NCBI RefSeq assembly: GCF_000400505.1
Contig: NZ_CM001857.1
Span: forward strand, 2,694,134 to 2,758,133
From: Musicola paradisiaca NCPPB 2511
Lineage (GTDB): Bacteria > Pseudomonadota > Gammaproteobacteria > Enterobacterales > Enterobacteriaceae
DNA: 64,000 bases
Reading direction: 5' to 3'
Positions 39,409 through 47,280 of this stretch are shown in pieces. Position 1 is the stretch's first letter. Each line of letters opens with the position of its first letter. Below the pieces are notes generated by a model, which ran no database searches, was not told the DNA's origin, and saw only the letters and a program-made list of their open reading frames with translations. The position numbers and the translations under genes were made by a program.

Positions 39409-39550
39409 ATTATCCGTGGCGATTCAGACTGCCGCATCCGACAGAGGCTCCACGGTGCTGTCAGCCAGTCGCGAGCAAGGTGATGGAGTCAGGGGAGACA
39501 GCTGGACATGACAACGGCCGCCGCGATGTGCAGACCGCACGCAAGCGAAG

Positions 39551-39594
39551 CGCGCAGGCCCGAAGCTGGAAGCCGGGCCGTAGGCGTCAGGGAT
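39551..39594. repeat. 44-base hairpin element, copy 1
   Basis: Begins CGCGCAGGCCCG and ends GGCCG-N-AGGCGTCAGGGAT; the centre folds as GGCCCG / CGGGCC. Same length and about 35 of 44 bases equal to 45991-46034. It lies in the 380-base gene-free stretch between the IS element and the exonuclease gene. Confidence 0.7.
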
Positions 39595-39803
39595 GTGGAA
39601 GGCTGGCGAATGCCAGTCCCGTCAGAGATGAGCGAACAGTGAACCTGGAGCAGCGCGGTCCGCGAAGCGGAGACGCAAGGATCTGTTTCTCTTATTAACC
39701 ATTTGAATCAATACCTGATTTCGGCCAAAAGTGGTCATCGAATGAGTATAAATTCTACGAGGATGCTCCACTCCAAGCATGCTATTCGAGATTTAAGGAA
39801 AAA

Positions 39804-40352
39804 ATGATGAGCGATGAGCTTTATGTTTCCGTCGATGTCGAGACTTCAGGACCGGTGCCAGGCATCTATAGCCTGCTTTCCATCGGTGCTTGCGTCGTCT
39901 CAGAACCCACTCAGTCTATCTATCTCGAACTCCAGCCAGACGGCCTAAAGCACGATCCAGAGGCCGTCGCCGTCACTGGGCTTGACCTTACCAAGCTTGA
40001 GAGCGAAGGACTTCCTCCGCAGGTGGCGATGCTCAAGCTTGAGCAATGGCTGACTCAGGTGTGTCCTGCAGAGCAGAAAGTCATTTTCGTGGGGCTTAAT
40101 GCTCCATTCGACTGGTCCTTCATCAATTACTACTTTCATAAGTATTCTGGGATGAACCCCTTTGGGTTCACCGCAATCGACATGAAGGCGTATTACATGG
40201 GGCTTACCGGATGCCTCTGGAAGGAAACCAAATCCTCACAGATGACTGCTCGGTTCAACCCCATAAGCGTACCCAGCCATAATGCGCTAGACGACGCACG
40301 GTTTCAGGGGGAGCTTTTCGCTCTTATGTTGGCAGAAGCACGTAACCGTTAA
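39804..40352 (+). CDS. DEDDh 3'-5' exonuclease (DnaQ-like)
   Basis: A 182-residue stand-alone exonuclease of the DnaQ/RNase T fold. The four acidic residues and His are visible: Asp and Glu in VDVETSG near residue 10, Asp in APFDWSFI near residue 100 and His/Asp in SHNALDDARFQ near residue 160. It converges on the CBASS operon, its stop overlapping that of cap3 by four bases. It may be an accessory defence nuclease, but this pairing is by position; it could also be independent cargo. An AAGGAAAAA site precedes two ATGs in a row. Confidence 0.85.
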   Translation: MMSDELYVSVDVETSGPVPGIYSLLSIGACVVSEPTQSIYLELQPDGLKHDPEAVAVTGLDLTKLESEGLPPQVAMLKLEQWLTQVCPAEQKVIFVGLNAPFDWSFINYYFHKYSGMNPFGFTAIDMKAYYMGLTGCLWKETKSSQMTARFNPISVPSHNALDDARFQGELFALMLAEARNR

Positions 40353-40840
40353 TCCGACCTGCGCCCCCAGGCGGCTTCAACATACCGCCCATCCCTGAAG
40401 GACCAAGCCTTTATGCCATTACTGCTACTGGAATTGCCCACAATGATTGCCATCGGGTGCGGCAGTTGTTGGGTGTAGTACGCGGCGAACCGAGAAAAAC
40501 TCCCGATATCAGTGGGGGAGATCATAGGAATACTTTGTGGGTGCGTATGCCAGTACCCCACCAAGCGGAGACCTACAGCATTGGCCTGCTCAATTTCCTT
40601 TCGGCAGCGATGAGCATTCAAATCCAGCCAAGTCCTGCCTGCTCGATCATCTTTATGAGGGGGCGTCGCCAAGGCGAGTACAAGTCCGGTAGCGCTTGAG
40701 GGGTCGACGAATAGCTGGCCCCCACATTCTACTTCAAAGCGCTTCTGTCTATAGCTTTCTAGGAGACTCGCGACCTCCTGCGATACCAACAGAGGAGTGT
40801 TCAGCCCGGGCCAACTCCATTGCCAGGCGATCGTCGTCAT
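40349..40840 (-). CDS. cap3: CBASS Cap3, JAMM/JAB deconjugating protease
   Basis: Metalloprotease of type II CBASS that removes conjugates formed on the CD-NTase by Cap2 and so tempers activation. The 163 residues hold a full JAMM zinc site: Glu38 in EVECGGQLF and HTHPQSIPMISPTD, giving His98, His100, Ser108 and Asp111. It is last in the four-gene operon; its start overlaps the cap2 stop by four bases. The ubiquitin-pathway-like ligase/protease pair defines this as the long type II form. Confidence 0.92.
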   Translation of the reverse strand: MTTIAWQWSWPGLNTPLLVSQEVASLLESYRQKRFEVECGGQLFVDPSSATGLVLALATPPHKDDRAGRTWLDLNAHRCRKEIEQANAVGLRLVGYWHTHPQSIPMISPTDIGSFSRFAAYYTQQLPHPMAIIVGNSSSSNGIKAWSFRDGRYVEAAWGRRSD

Positions 40841-42621
40841 TTACCTCTCTCCAATGTTTCCGGCCAGTCGCGCTCCAACTGAGCCTGCTGAATTCCGGCA
40901 GGTAGATCAGGTCCAAGGTACTTACCTCCCAGCGTCACCACATCATTAGGCCTATTGATGCTGCTGATCCAGCTTGGGCTACCGATGTTTCCACTCAACA
41001 CTCGTAATGCAGTTTGAGAAACCATCGAAGCAATGTTCACCATTCCAAGAGAACCTCCTGGGATGAAGCTCTCCCCGCAGGCGGGAAGAGCGACGACTCC
41101 ACCTTCCGGCCACTCAGTGAACTTGTGCTTAAAATCACCGTTGTCTGTGAACAGGCCTCGAGCATCAAATGCACCAGATGGCGCTAGGAGCGCATGTCCC
41201 ACCTGCGTATGAGGCTCACTCCAGGCCTGGAGTAAACCCCAGGAGACACCATTCGACTTGGCCCCCCATAGCGCCACCTCCGACTGCCAGTCCGCGGTAG
41301 TAACCACCACAAGATCCGCCTTATCAAAAACTTCGGGATTCTTGTACATCACCACTTCGGCGAAGGTTGCAAACGCCGTGACTTCCGTAGTAGGCAGGTC
41401 TTTGCGAATTTGCTCCTGAAGCGCTTTGGCCTTGGAGAGGCCGAGGTCATCAGCACCGAGCACATGTCTGCCAAGATTTGCCGAGACCAAATGGTCCGGG
41501 TCAATGAGTGTCAGATGGCCAACCCCCGAGCGCGCCAACTGTAGGGCAACGGTGCTACCCAATGAGCCTACGCCAACGCAAACGACGTGAGCTCCTTCAA
41601 GTTTCTGCGCTACGCCACTGAGGTCACGAGACAAGATTTCTGTCCGATCCAGCACATCCAGCGTCGTTGCTCGGATCAGAACTGGGGGGTAGTTGACCGC
41701 AACTGCAGGTCGGCGCCGCGCTGATCGCAGGTAAAACTTCGATCCTCTATCCAACTGCGGGCCGTATGCGCGAATGTTCAGGCAGTAGATTGGAGCATTG
41801 GAATCTCCTGGAAGCTCCAAAGCAATCCAACGATTGGGTAGCGAGCCACGCTCATTGAACCAAGCTAACAGCTGAGTGCTGTCCCCAGGGGTAAGGTGTG
41901 GCATGAGCCATGTGAGCAGTAACTCTGGGGCTGGAAGACGTAGGTCCGGATAACTCTGAAGCTTCGCGTAAAATCCAGGGGTCTCCGGGGCACGCATCCT
42001 TGGAGAACGTCCAATCGTGCGCCTGCAGTGTTTTTTGAGTGATGACAGATCCGTTGCGAGCCAGACTGTCTCCTGGCCAGAAGGCAATGCTTGCCGAGGG
42101 TCGCTTAGAGCAAACAGCTTCGAGGCGGCTTGGGGGCGATCAAGAAGAATGAGGTTCTGTAGTGACAGTCCCTGCTGCCTAGACCAGTAGGACGTGATTT
42201 CACGCTGAAATTCGGCGTCCCGGGTAGCTGCGCATGATCCCATTCGGGATAGGTTAACGATCTTGCGTAATCGAGCCAGGCTATCCGATACAACATATTC
42301 GGGAGTGCCCATCACTGGGCGCTCCTGGAAGCCATGAAGGCAAAGCTCGACTTCCATGGCGTGGGGCCATATAAGCCATGGCGAAGGCTCGACAGTAAGC
42401 CTTAGCCCGCTGCGGGGGAAATTCCTCGGAAAGCCGATGCGTAAACGTCTCTCTGCGCCCGTATAGTCTACTGGCAACGGAAAGATGTAACTCGCAGCTT
42501 CGTCAGCCCGTGTAGCAACAGGCTGAAGCAGAGCCAGTGCGGCATCTTCGCCAAGAGCGCCTCGCAGTGCGGCTATACCCTGCTGCAGAAGCGTATCGGT
42601 GTGATCAACCAAGACGCCCAA
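40837..42621 (-). CDS. cap2: CBASS Cap2, E2-E1 fusion ligase
   Basis: Ubiquitin-transfer-like enzyme that ligates the C-terminal glycine of the CD-NTase to a target and primes it for signalling. The 594 residues comprise an N-terminal E2-like domain with catalytic Cys94 (VELCLHGF), a linker (about 150-330) and a ThiF-type E1 domain with the nucleotide loop GVGSLGS at about 350-356 and catalytic Cys515 (ALPACGESFIPGG). TTG start 17 bases inside the CD-NTase gene, so translation is coupled. Complete by length and active-site residues. Confidence 0.93.
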   Translation of the reverse strand: MGVLVDHTDTLLQQGIAALRGALGEDAALALLQPVATRADEAASYIFPLPVDYTGAERRLRIGFPRNFPRSGLRLTVEPSPWLIWPHAMEVELCLHGFQERPVMGTPEYVVSDSLARLRKIVNLSRMGSCAATRDAEFQREITSYWSRQQGLSLQNLILLDRPQAASKLFALSDPRQALPSGQETVWLATDLSSLKKHCRRTIGRSPRMRAPETPGFYAKLQSYPDLRLPAPELLLTWLMPHLTPGDSTQLLAWFNERGSLPNRWIALELPGDSNAPIYCLNIRAYGPQLDRGSKFYLRSARRRPAVAVNYPPVLIRATTLDVLDRTEILSRDLSGVAQKLEGAHVVCVGVGSLGSTVALQLARSGVGHLTLIDPDHLVSANLGRHVLGADDLGLSKAKALQEQIRKDLPTTEVTAFATFAEVVMYKNPEVFDKADLVVVTTADWQSEVALWGAKSNGVSWGLLQAWSEPHTQVGHALLAPSGAFDARGLFTDNGDFKHKFTEWPEGGVVALPACGESFIPGGSLGMVNIASMVSQTALRVLSGNIGSPSWISSINRPNDVVTLGGKYLGPDLPAGIQQAQLERDWPETLERGK

Positions 42622-43855
42622 CTGGCTTCACATCCTCTTGAGAACTCGCTGTTCCGCTGAGACCACCAAACAGCGCGCCCATCGACGTGGAATTTCGGGT
42701 GGTTCCGTCCGAGCGGCCAGGCATCGTCCAGTTGGACGGAATTTCTCTGTTCACTGCCGAAATGAATGCGGGGCCCATGCCAAAGTTTTCCTTCACTGCT
42801 TTGGCAAAAGCCTCGGCAGAATCGAAGCTTTCAAGCCCCAGCGACACTGATGCGCTAGCATTCTCGTGCCATTCTTGGAATGCCCGGCGGTAGCGCTGCC
42901 CATCAAGTGGTCTATTCCATTTCTCAGCAAAGTTCTCACCGCTGTCTGCTGGATTGCAGACAAAGCATTCGTTCCCCCTGTGTTTAATATGATCCGTCAT
43001 CCTCCGGACGATTTCGAGAATGGCGTCCAGTGGCCTTAACGGCGTCGACTGAGATTCATTCGCCACGTCAAGGTAGGCGTGGGTAGCGAGTGTGGTGATG
43101 ACTGCTGAAATCGGGCGATGGTCTGCATTTTTGGTGCGGATAGCCCACTCATCTCGGTGCCGCTTCAGTAGCTTAATCGTTGCCCGAAGTGGGTCTTGAT
43201 CGAGGTAGTCCTCATACTGTGGCAGCGGATCCTGAGTTGCAGCATCAAAGGTGCGTTGACTTTTTGCGACGACCAGATGCTCCAACGAAATCGTCTGTTT
43301 TGAAGCCACTTGCAGCCAGTTGGAGTAGGGGATCGGGCTGCTCGCCTTCCAGCCAGTTACCCGATCCGGCACTTCCAGCTTACCTTCGCCATTGCTCTGA
43401 GAATTCCCATTGATGGCACGCGCCGGTGTGACATCGATATGGAATCCAGGGTTCTCGTCGGCATAGATGATCCGGATTCCCCGACGTAGCTGTTTTATTT
43501 CTTCTTGGACGCGGCTACCAGCCTTGAAGCGCTCCTCAATAGCATCAAGAACTTCTTGAGCTCCAGCCTCCTGGGCATGGGGGAGCCAAATAATGGCGTC
43601 CGCATCGATGGTGTCCAGATCCTCGGGGGCTCCGGAAACGGGTTTAATCGTCGTCTTCAGGCGCATGGAGCCTTGGACAAAAATATGCGCTTCCGCCAGT
43701 AGTGGATTGTCGGATGCGTTGAGGATCCGCTCCAGTTGGGAGTATCGGTCGTTGATCTTCTCGTACTGTGCTTCCGACAGTGAGATCTCCCTCGCGGCGC
43801 GGAGCAGAAAGTGCTCCCAGCTCCCACGTTTGGTTTGTTCATTGCTTATGGACAT
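42605..43855 (-). CDS. cdnE: CBASS CD-NTase (cyclic nucleotide synthase)
   Basis: cGAS/DncV-like nucleotidyltransferase that makes the cyclic oligonucleotide alarm after phage infection. The 416 residues show the pol-beta signature Gly62-Ser63 (FVQGSMRLKT), the metal pair Asp84 and Asp86 (DTIDADAII) and third acid Asp141 (FHIDVTPA). The C-terminal tail is low-complexity and ends in ...GRLG; a terminal Gly is what Cap2 uses for conjugation. ATG at 43855 sits in TGATG with the effector stop and an AGGAGG before it. The clade and exact product cannot be read from sequence here, so the symbol is only generic. Confidence 0.9.
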   Translation of the reverse strand: MSISNEQTKRGSWEHFLLRAAREISLSEAQYEKINDRYSQLERILNASDNPLLAEAHIFVQGSMRLKTTIKPVSGAPEDLDTIDADAIIWLPHAQEAGAQEVLDAIEERFKAGSRVQEEIKQLRRGIRIIYADENPGFHIDVTPARAINGNSQSNGEGKLEVPDRVTGWKASSPIPYSNWLQVASKQTISLEHLVVAKSQRTFDAATQDPLPQYEDYLDQDPLRATIKLLKRHRDEWAIRTKNADHRPISAVITTLATHAYLDVANESQSTPLRPLDAILEIVRRMTDHIKHRGNECFVCNPADSGENFAEKWNRPLDGQRYRRAFQEWHENASASVSLGLESFDSAEAFAKAVKENFGMGPAFISAVNREIPSNWTMPGRSDGTTRNSTSMGALFGGLSGTASSQEDVKPVGRLG

Positions 43856-45030
43856 CAACGAACCTCCTGGGCTTGGTGGCCCAAATGTAGTGTTGGCGTG
43901 AACATGTTGTGGTTGTCTTTATCTCGATCGAAAATCAGATAGGCGTGCTGGTGTTGCGTGGTAAGCAAGGAGCCAAACTCAATTGCCAAAGCAGCAGGAA
44001 TCGCTGCAAACACATGAATTGTGCCTGCAGTCATGGCCTCGAGCCGGCTCAAGTGCGTTTGTAAAGCGTCGCGAAACGCGTGTATCACGCGACGGTTCTG
44101 AACCATCACATAGCTGGGCGTTGGGATGCTCAGCTCAGCGATACGCGCACCAGGTAGTGCCTCTTCGACATCGCGAGCTGGGACTTGCGCGGAGATAGAC
44201 AACACCAGAGCCAGCGGGCCTTCTCCATCCGAGGGTGGGGTGAACACAAACTCGGGAGGTTCGGCTGACTGGTCAGGCCAACGTAGTTGGTGTTCGCGGT
44301 TGAACGAGAAAAGCAGGCGCTTGGATCGATCACCTAAGGACTGCCCCAGCATGATCAGCGCTGGGATGTCTGCCACGCCCACTACGGCCAGCGCAGGAGC
44401 ATCACCATAAGCTCCTCCGCGGCGCTTTAGTTGCTGCTCTAATTCGTGCTGAATGTTGTCCTTGATGCTCTGCCAGTAGTGTTCATCCCGGCCACGATGG
44501 CTTGGGGCTGGAAAAGTGATCTTGATGGGATGATCGAATGCCGTCAGTCCCTCAGAAGACATTGCCACCAACAGATCACGAACGGGGATGTCGTTGTTCG
44601 TTGCGAAATGCTGGCTTTGTACAATTACTGGAATAGCTCTTCCACCGTCAGGAGTGGTTGCCGCCAACCGTACTCGCTCCAAGTATGATTGGTGCAGGCC
44701 GCTAAGATCGCTTTCCGGATATCCATCAGCATCCCGATCGATTTTGTCATGGCAACCAGGGCAGAGAAGCATGAGATTGGCTGTGTCGTTAGTAAGCGAC
44801 GCGGCCTTTGAATCGTCATGGTCAGATTGACCTCTGGGACCCTTTGGACTCGCTGGCAGGATATGAGCGACCTCTCCCCAGTTCATGGGCTTACCTGCCC
44901 GGTAGTCGTACATGAGGTCGGTGCCACACAGCTCACAATGGCCTGCAGCCTGAGTCCAGACAACACGTTTTGTAACCTCGTCGGTATTGTAACGTCCGTT
45001 GGCAGCTTTAGCTTTCCCTTGTTTCCCCAC
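43855..45030 (-). CDS. cap5: CBASS effector Cap5, HNH-SAVED nuclease
   Basis: DNA-degrading effector that is turned on by the cyclic nucleotide and kills the infected cell. The 391 residues have an N-terminal HNH domain: Cys32 and Cys35 (CELCG), His56 (VAHILPAS) and CPGCHD at 90-95 closing the zinc and catalytic site; the C-terminal half (about 170-390) fits a SAVED ligand-sensing domain. HNH-SAVED is the Cap5 architecture. First gene of the operon with a GTG start; its AAGGGGG ribosome-binding site can pair with an upstream sequence. Effector-first order with cdnE, cap2 and cap3 following is a complete type II CBASS. Confidence 0.92.
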   Translation of the reverse strand: MGKQGKAKAANGRYNTDEVTKRVVWTQAAGHCELCGTDLMYDYRAGKPMNWGEVAHILPASPKGPRGQSDHDDSKAASLTNDTANLMLLCPGCHDKIDRDADGYPESDLSGLHQSYLERVRLAATTPDGGRAIPVIVQSQHFATNNDIPVRDLLVAMSSEGLTAFDHPIKITFPAPSHRGRDEHYWQSIKDNIQHELEQQLKRRGGAYGDAPALAVVGVADIPALIMLGQSLGDRSKRLLFSFNREHQLRWPDQSAEPPEFVFTPPSDGEGPLALVLSISAQVPARDVEEALPGARIAELSIPTPSYVMVQNRRVIHAFRDALQTHLSRLEAMTAGTIHVFAAIPAALAIEFGSLLTTQHQHAYLIFDRDKDNHNMFTPTLHLGHQAQEVR

Positions 45031-45033
45031 TTG

Positions 45034-45102
45034 ACCCCCTTAAAGACGTCATGCCAGCACATTACGTATATATGAGGCCTCCAAACAAGAGTTCAAGGGG
45101 GT
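45034..45102 (-). promoter_or_regulatory. possible RBS-sequestering hairpin ahead of the CBASS operon
   Basis: On the minus strand ACCCCCTT (from 45102-45095) can pair with AAGGGGGT (45041-45034), which contains the ribosome-binding site of the GTG-started effector gene. The 53-base loop and the location of the transcript start are unknown. The surrounding stretch 45031-45269 has no gene. Confidence 0.4.
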
Positions 45103-45269
45103 GAAGCGAAGCGGAGAAAATAAAAAATTTCTCGCTCAAAGCCTTTGGGGCGAGCGGCCATATCCCGCACAAAATTTCCCTATCTACACGCCCGAACGTC
45201 GACAATGGGAGGAAATCAGCCGCCGCACAATAAAAAGTCAAAGCAAAAAAGGGGACGAAGCCCCAAGGA

Positions 45270-45779
45270 TTAGATCAACCCACGCTCCGCAAACGACACC
45301 GTATCTGCGCCAGCCACAATGACATGATCCAGCGTACGCACCTCCACCAGCCCCAACGCTTCCTTGAGCCGCTGCGTCAGCGCCTTGTCGGCACTGCTTG
45401 GCTCAGGATTCCCGCTCGGATGATTGTGCGAGAGGATCACCGCCGCCGCGTTGAGCCGCAGCGCCTCCTTGACCACTTCACGCGGATACACCGATGCACT
45501 GTCGATGGTGCCGTGGAACATCTCCCGATACTCGATCAGCTGATGGTGCGTATCCAGAAACAGCACCGCAAAGACCTCATGCTCGAAGCCTGCCAGCTTG
45601 TTGCGCAGGTACTCCTTGACCAGCGTCGGCGAAGTGAACTCAGCACCACGCTGCATCTTCAGCTCGATGGCCTGGCGTGCCGCTTCAAGAATTTGATTCA
45701 CCGACGCCGGCAGGTAGCGCCCCTGGGCGTCACGCACCAGCAAAGCGTCATCGAACGAGGAAAAGGATAGTTGCGACAT
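45270..45779 (-). CDS. radC: RadC-family JAB-domain protein
   Basis: A 169-residue protein of the RadC/YeeS type carried on mobile islands. It lacks the N-terminal helix-hairpin-helix of chromosomal RadC and has the JAMM-like motif SHNHPSGNPEPSSAD near residue 118 with VFAVLFLDTHHQL before it. Function is not established despite the DNA-repair name. It follows a GC-rich structured leader and is on the same strand as the CBASS operon, 240 bases upstream of it. The name radC is used for the family only. Confidence 0.88.
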   Translation of the reverse strand: MSQLSFSSFDDALLVRDAQGRYLPASVNQILEAARQAIELKMQRGAEFTSPTLVKEYLRNKLAGFEHEVFAVLFLDTHHQLIEYREMFHGTIDSASVYPREVVKEALRLNAAAVILSHNHPSGNPEPSSADKALTQRLKEALGLVEVRTLDHVIVAGADTVSFAERGLI

Positions 45780-46113
45780 GATCGTGCTCCGGTTGCTCGG
45801 GCGGAATTGCCCGGAACCGTGGCCAGCACGGCGCAGCGCAAGCAGTCATGGATCGAAGACGGCCGACAGGCCGCAAGCGTGCGAGCACGCGAAGTCATTG
45901 ACGGCGAGAACGCCGTGATACGGTGAAGGGAACAGCAATACCGCCTACACCCCACTCAGCCACACACCCGCCGTTGGCAAGTGCGCAGCACGCGCAGGCC
46001 CGGATCAACGATCCAGGCCGAAGGCGTCAGGGATCAGCGCCGAATGGCTGTGATTCGGCACGAAGCACGGGGCGCAGCCCGCGAGCCCGACGGCGGTACG
46101 CCGGGACGAACGA
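45780..46113. other. structured non-coding leader before radC
   Basis: About 330 GC-rich bases with several hairpins (for example GGCC.GGAT / ATCC.GGCC within 45996-46018) and no credible gene. Similar sequence recurs on the other side of the CBASS cargo at about 39500-39660. Confidence 0.6.
45991..46034. repeat. 44-base hairpin element, copy 2
   Basis: Same start (CGCGCAGGCCCG) and end (AGGCGTCAGGGAT) as 39551-39594. The central arms differ but still pair (GGCC-C-GGAT with ATCC-A-GGCC), so structure is kept while sequence changes. Confidence 0.7.
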
Positions 46114-47280
46114 CTATGGCTTGTCGTCCTTGAGGGATAGAGTTCCGCGAGATTCGAGCCGCCGCCGCGTGTTCTCCAGTTCCTTTTGCAGCAACTCGGC
46201 ATCTGGCAGTACCGTCCGGTAGTTTGCCGCCATCACCTTGGTCGGCAAGCCATCCAGCGCATACCGCGCCAGGGCATGGCCTTTGTCTGCGCACAGGATC
46301 AGGCCCACCGGCGGATTCTCGTCCGGGTAAGCCCAATGCTCCTTGGCATAGTTGCAGTACATATGCATCTGCCCCACATCGGCATGGGTCAGACTGCCCA
46401 GCTTCAGGTCGATGATGACCAGGCAGCGCAGCTTGCGATGAAAGAACAGCAGATCCACCCGGTACCAGGTCTGGTCAATGCGCAGCCGACGTTGCCGCCC
46501 AACGAAGGTGAAGCCTTCACCCAGTTCCAGCAGGAAGTCTTCCAGCCGCTGGATCAATGCCGCTTCCAGATCAGATTCTGAATACTCGTCCTTGAGGTCG
46601 AGAAACTCCAGCACATACGGGTCTTTGATCGCGTCATTGGGCGTGACTGCATCCTCGGGCTTGGCCACTGAACCCTTGACCAGCATCGCCGCCTTGTCCT
46701 TGGACAAGGCCGTGCGTTCGTAGAACTGGCTGCCAATCTGCCGGTCAAGTTGGCGCACGCTCCAGCCACCGCGCAGCGCTTCGACCTCGTAGAACTGGCG
46801 GGCATGTTCATCTTTAACCGACAGCAGCCGGACATAGGCCGACCACGGTAAGGTGAAGACTTGGGCAAGTTCGGAGAGGTCGAATTTCCGAAACACCGTC
46901 TCGGAATTCTCGATGGGCAGTCCGTCTCCAGATTTCCGAGACACTGTCTCGGAAATTGCCTCAAGGGGGTAAGCGGCGAAGAAGCGCCGCATGTTCTCCA
47001 GGTTGTCCGGGCTGAACCCGCGCCCGAATCGTGCAGTCAGGTCGGCGGACAACCGCGCCATCAACTGCTCGCCATAACCGGCCCGCCGCCTGCCTTTCTG
47101 CTCGGCTTCGACGATCCGGCGGCCAATCTCCCAATAGCTGGCCGTCATCAGAGCATTGACACTGCGCGCCGCTGCCTGGCGCGCCGCATCCAGCAGTTCC
47201 ACGATGCCGCCGTGGATTCCAGCGTAGCCGGCAGGTAAGGCGGCGGGCTTCCGCGTTGCCACAGGTGCCTTCCTTGTCAT
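46114..47280 (-). CDS. YhcG/DUF1016-family PDDEXK nuclease
   Basis: A 388-residue protein of the YhcG type: N-terminal DUF1016 helical region (ASYWEIGRRIVEAEQKG near residue 50; RRFFAAYP near residue 100) and a C-terminal PD-(D/E)XK nuclease fold with Asp in YRVDLLFFHRKLRCL near residue 270 and the DLK of VIIDLKLG about 16 residues later. Such proteins are common on defence and integrative islands, sometimes as part of restriction-like systems; the target is unknown. It contains an internal repeat of SETVSRKSGDG / SETVFRKFD, giving a duplicated linker. Start overlaps the integrase stop by four bases. Confidence 0.87.
   Translation of the reverse strand: MTRKAPVATRKPAALPAGYAGIHGGIVELLDAARQAAARSVNALMTASYWEIGRRIVEAEQKGRRRAGYGEQLMARLSADLTARFGRGFSPDNLENMRRFFAAYPLEAISETVSRKSGDGLPIENSETVFRKFDLSELAQVFTLPWSAYVRLLSVKDEHARQFYEVEALRGGWSVRQLDRQIGSQFYERTALSKDKAAMLVKGSVAKPEDAVTPNDAIKDPYVLEFLDLKDEYSESDLEAALIQRLEDFLLELGEGFTFVGRQRRLRIDQTWYRVDLLFFHRKLRCLVIIDLKLGSLTHADVGQMHMYCNYAKEHWAYPDENPPVGLILCADKGHALARYALDGLPTKVMAANYRTVLPDAELLQKELENTRRRLESRGTLSLKDDKP

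Larger units (their letters stand above)
38201..39426 (+). mobile_element. IS3-family insertion sequence (IS51-like group), 1226 bp
   Basis: Complete element with terminal inverted repeats: left end TGAATCGCCACAGGTTTAAC, right end the inverse of TGAATCGCCACGGATAATTT, with a shared GACAC further in. Two overlapping genes encode OrfA and the OrfB transposase. The flanking trinucleotides differ (CCC left, GAC right), so no target duplication is visible, suggesting a deletion or recombination next to the element after insertion. Confidence 0.93.

Noticed and set aside
39480..39698. 72-residue open frame between the IS element and the exonuclease gene
   Set aside because: Covers the repeated hairpin element and has no protein-like features.
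45324..45770. 148-residue open frame on the plus strand
   Set aside because: Shadow of the radC-family gene on the other strand.
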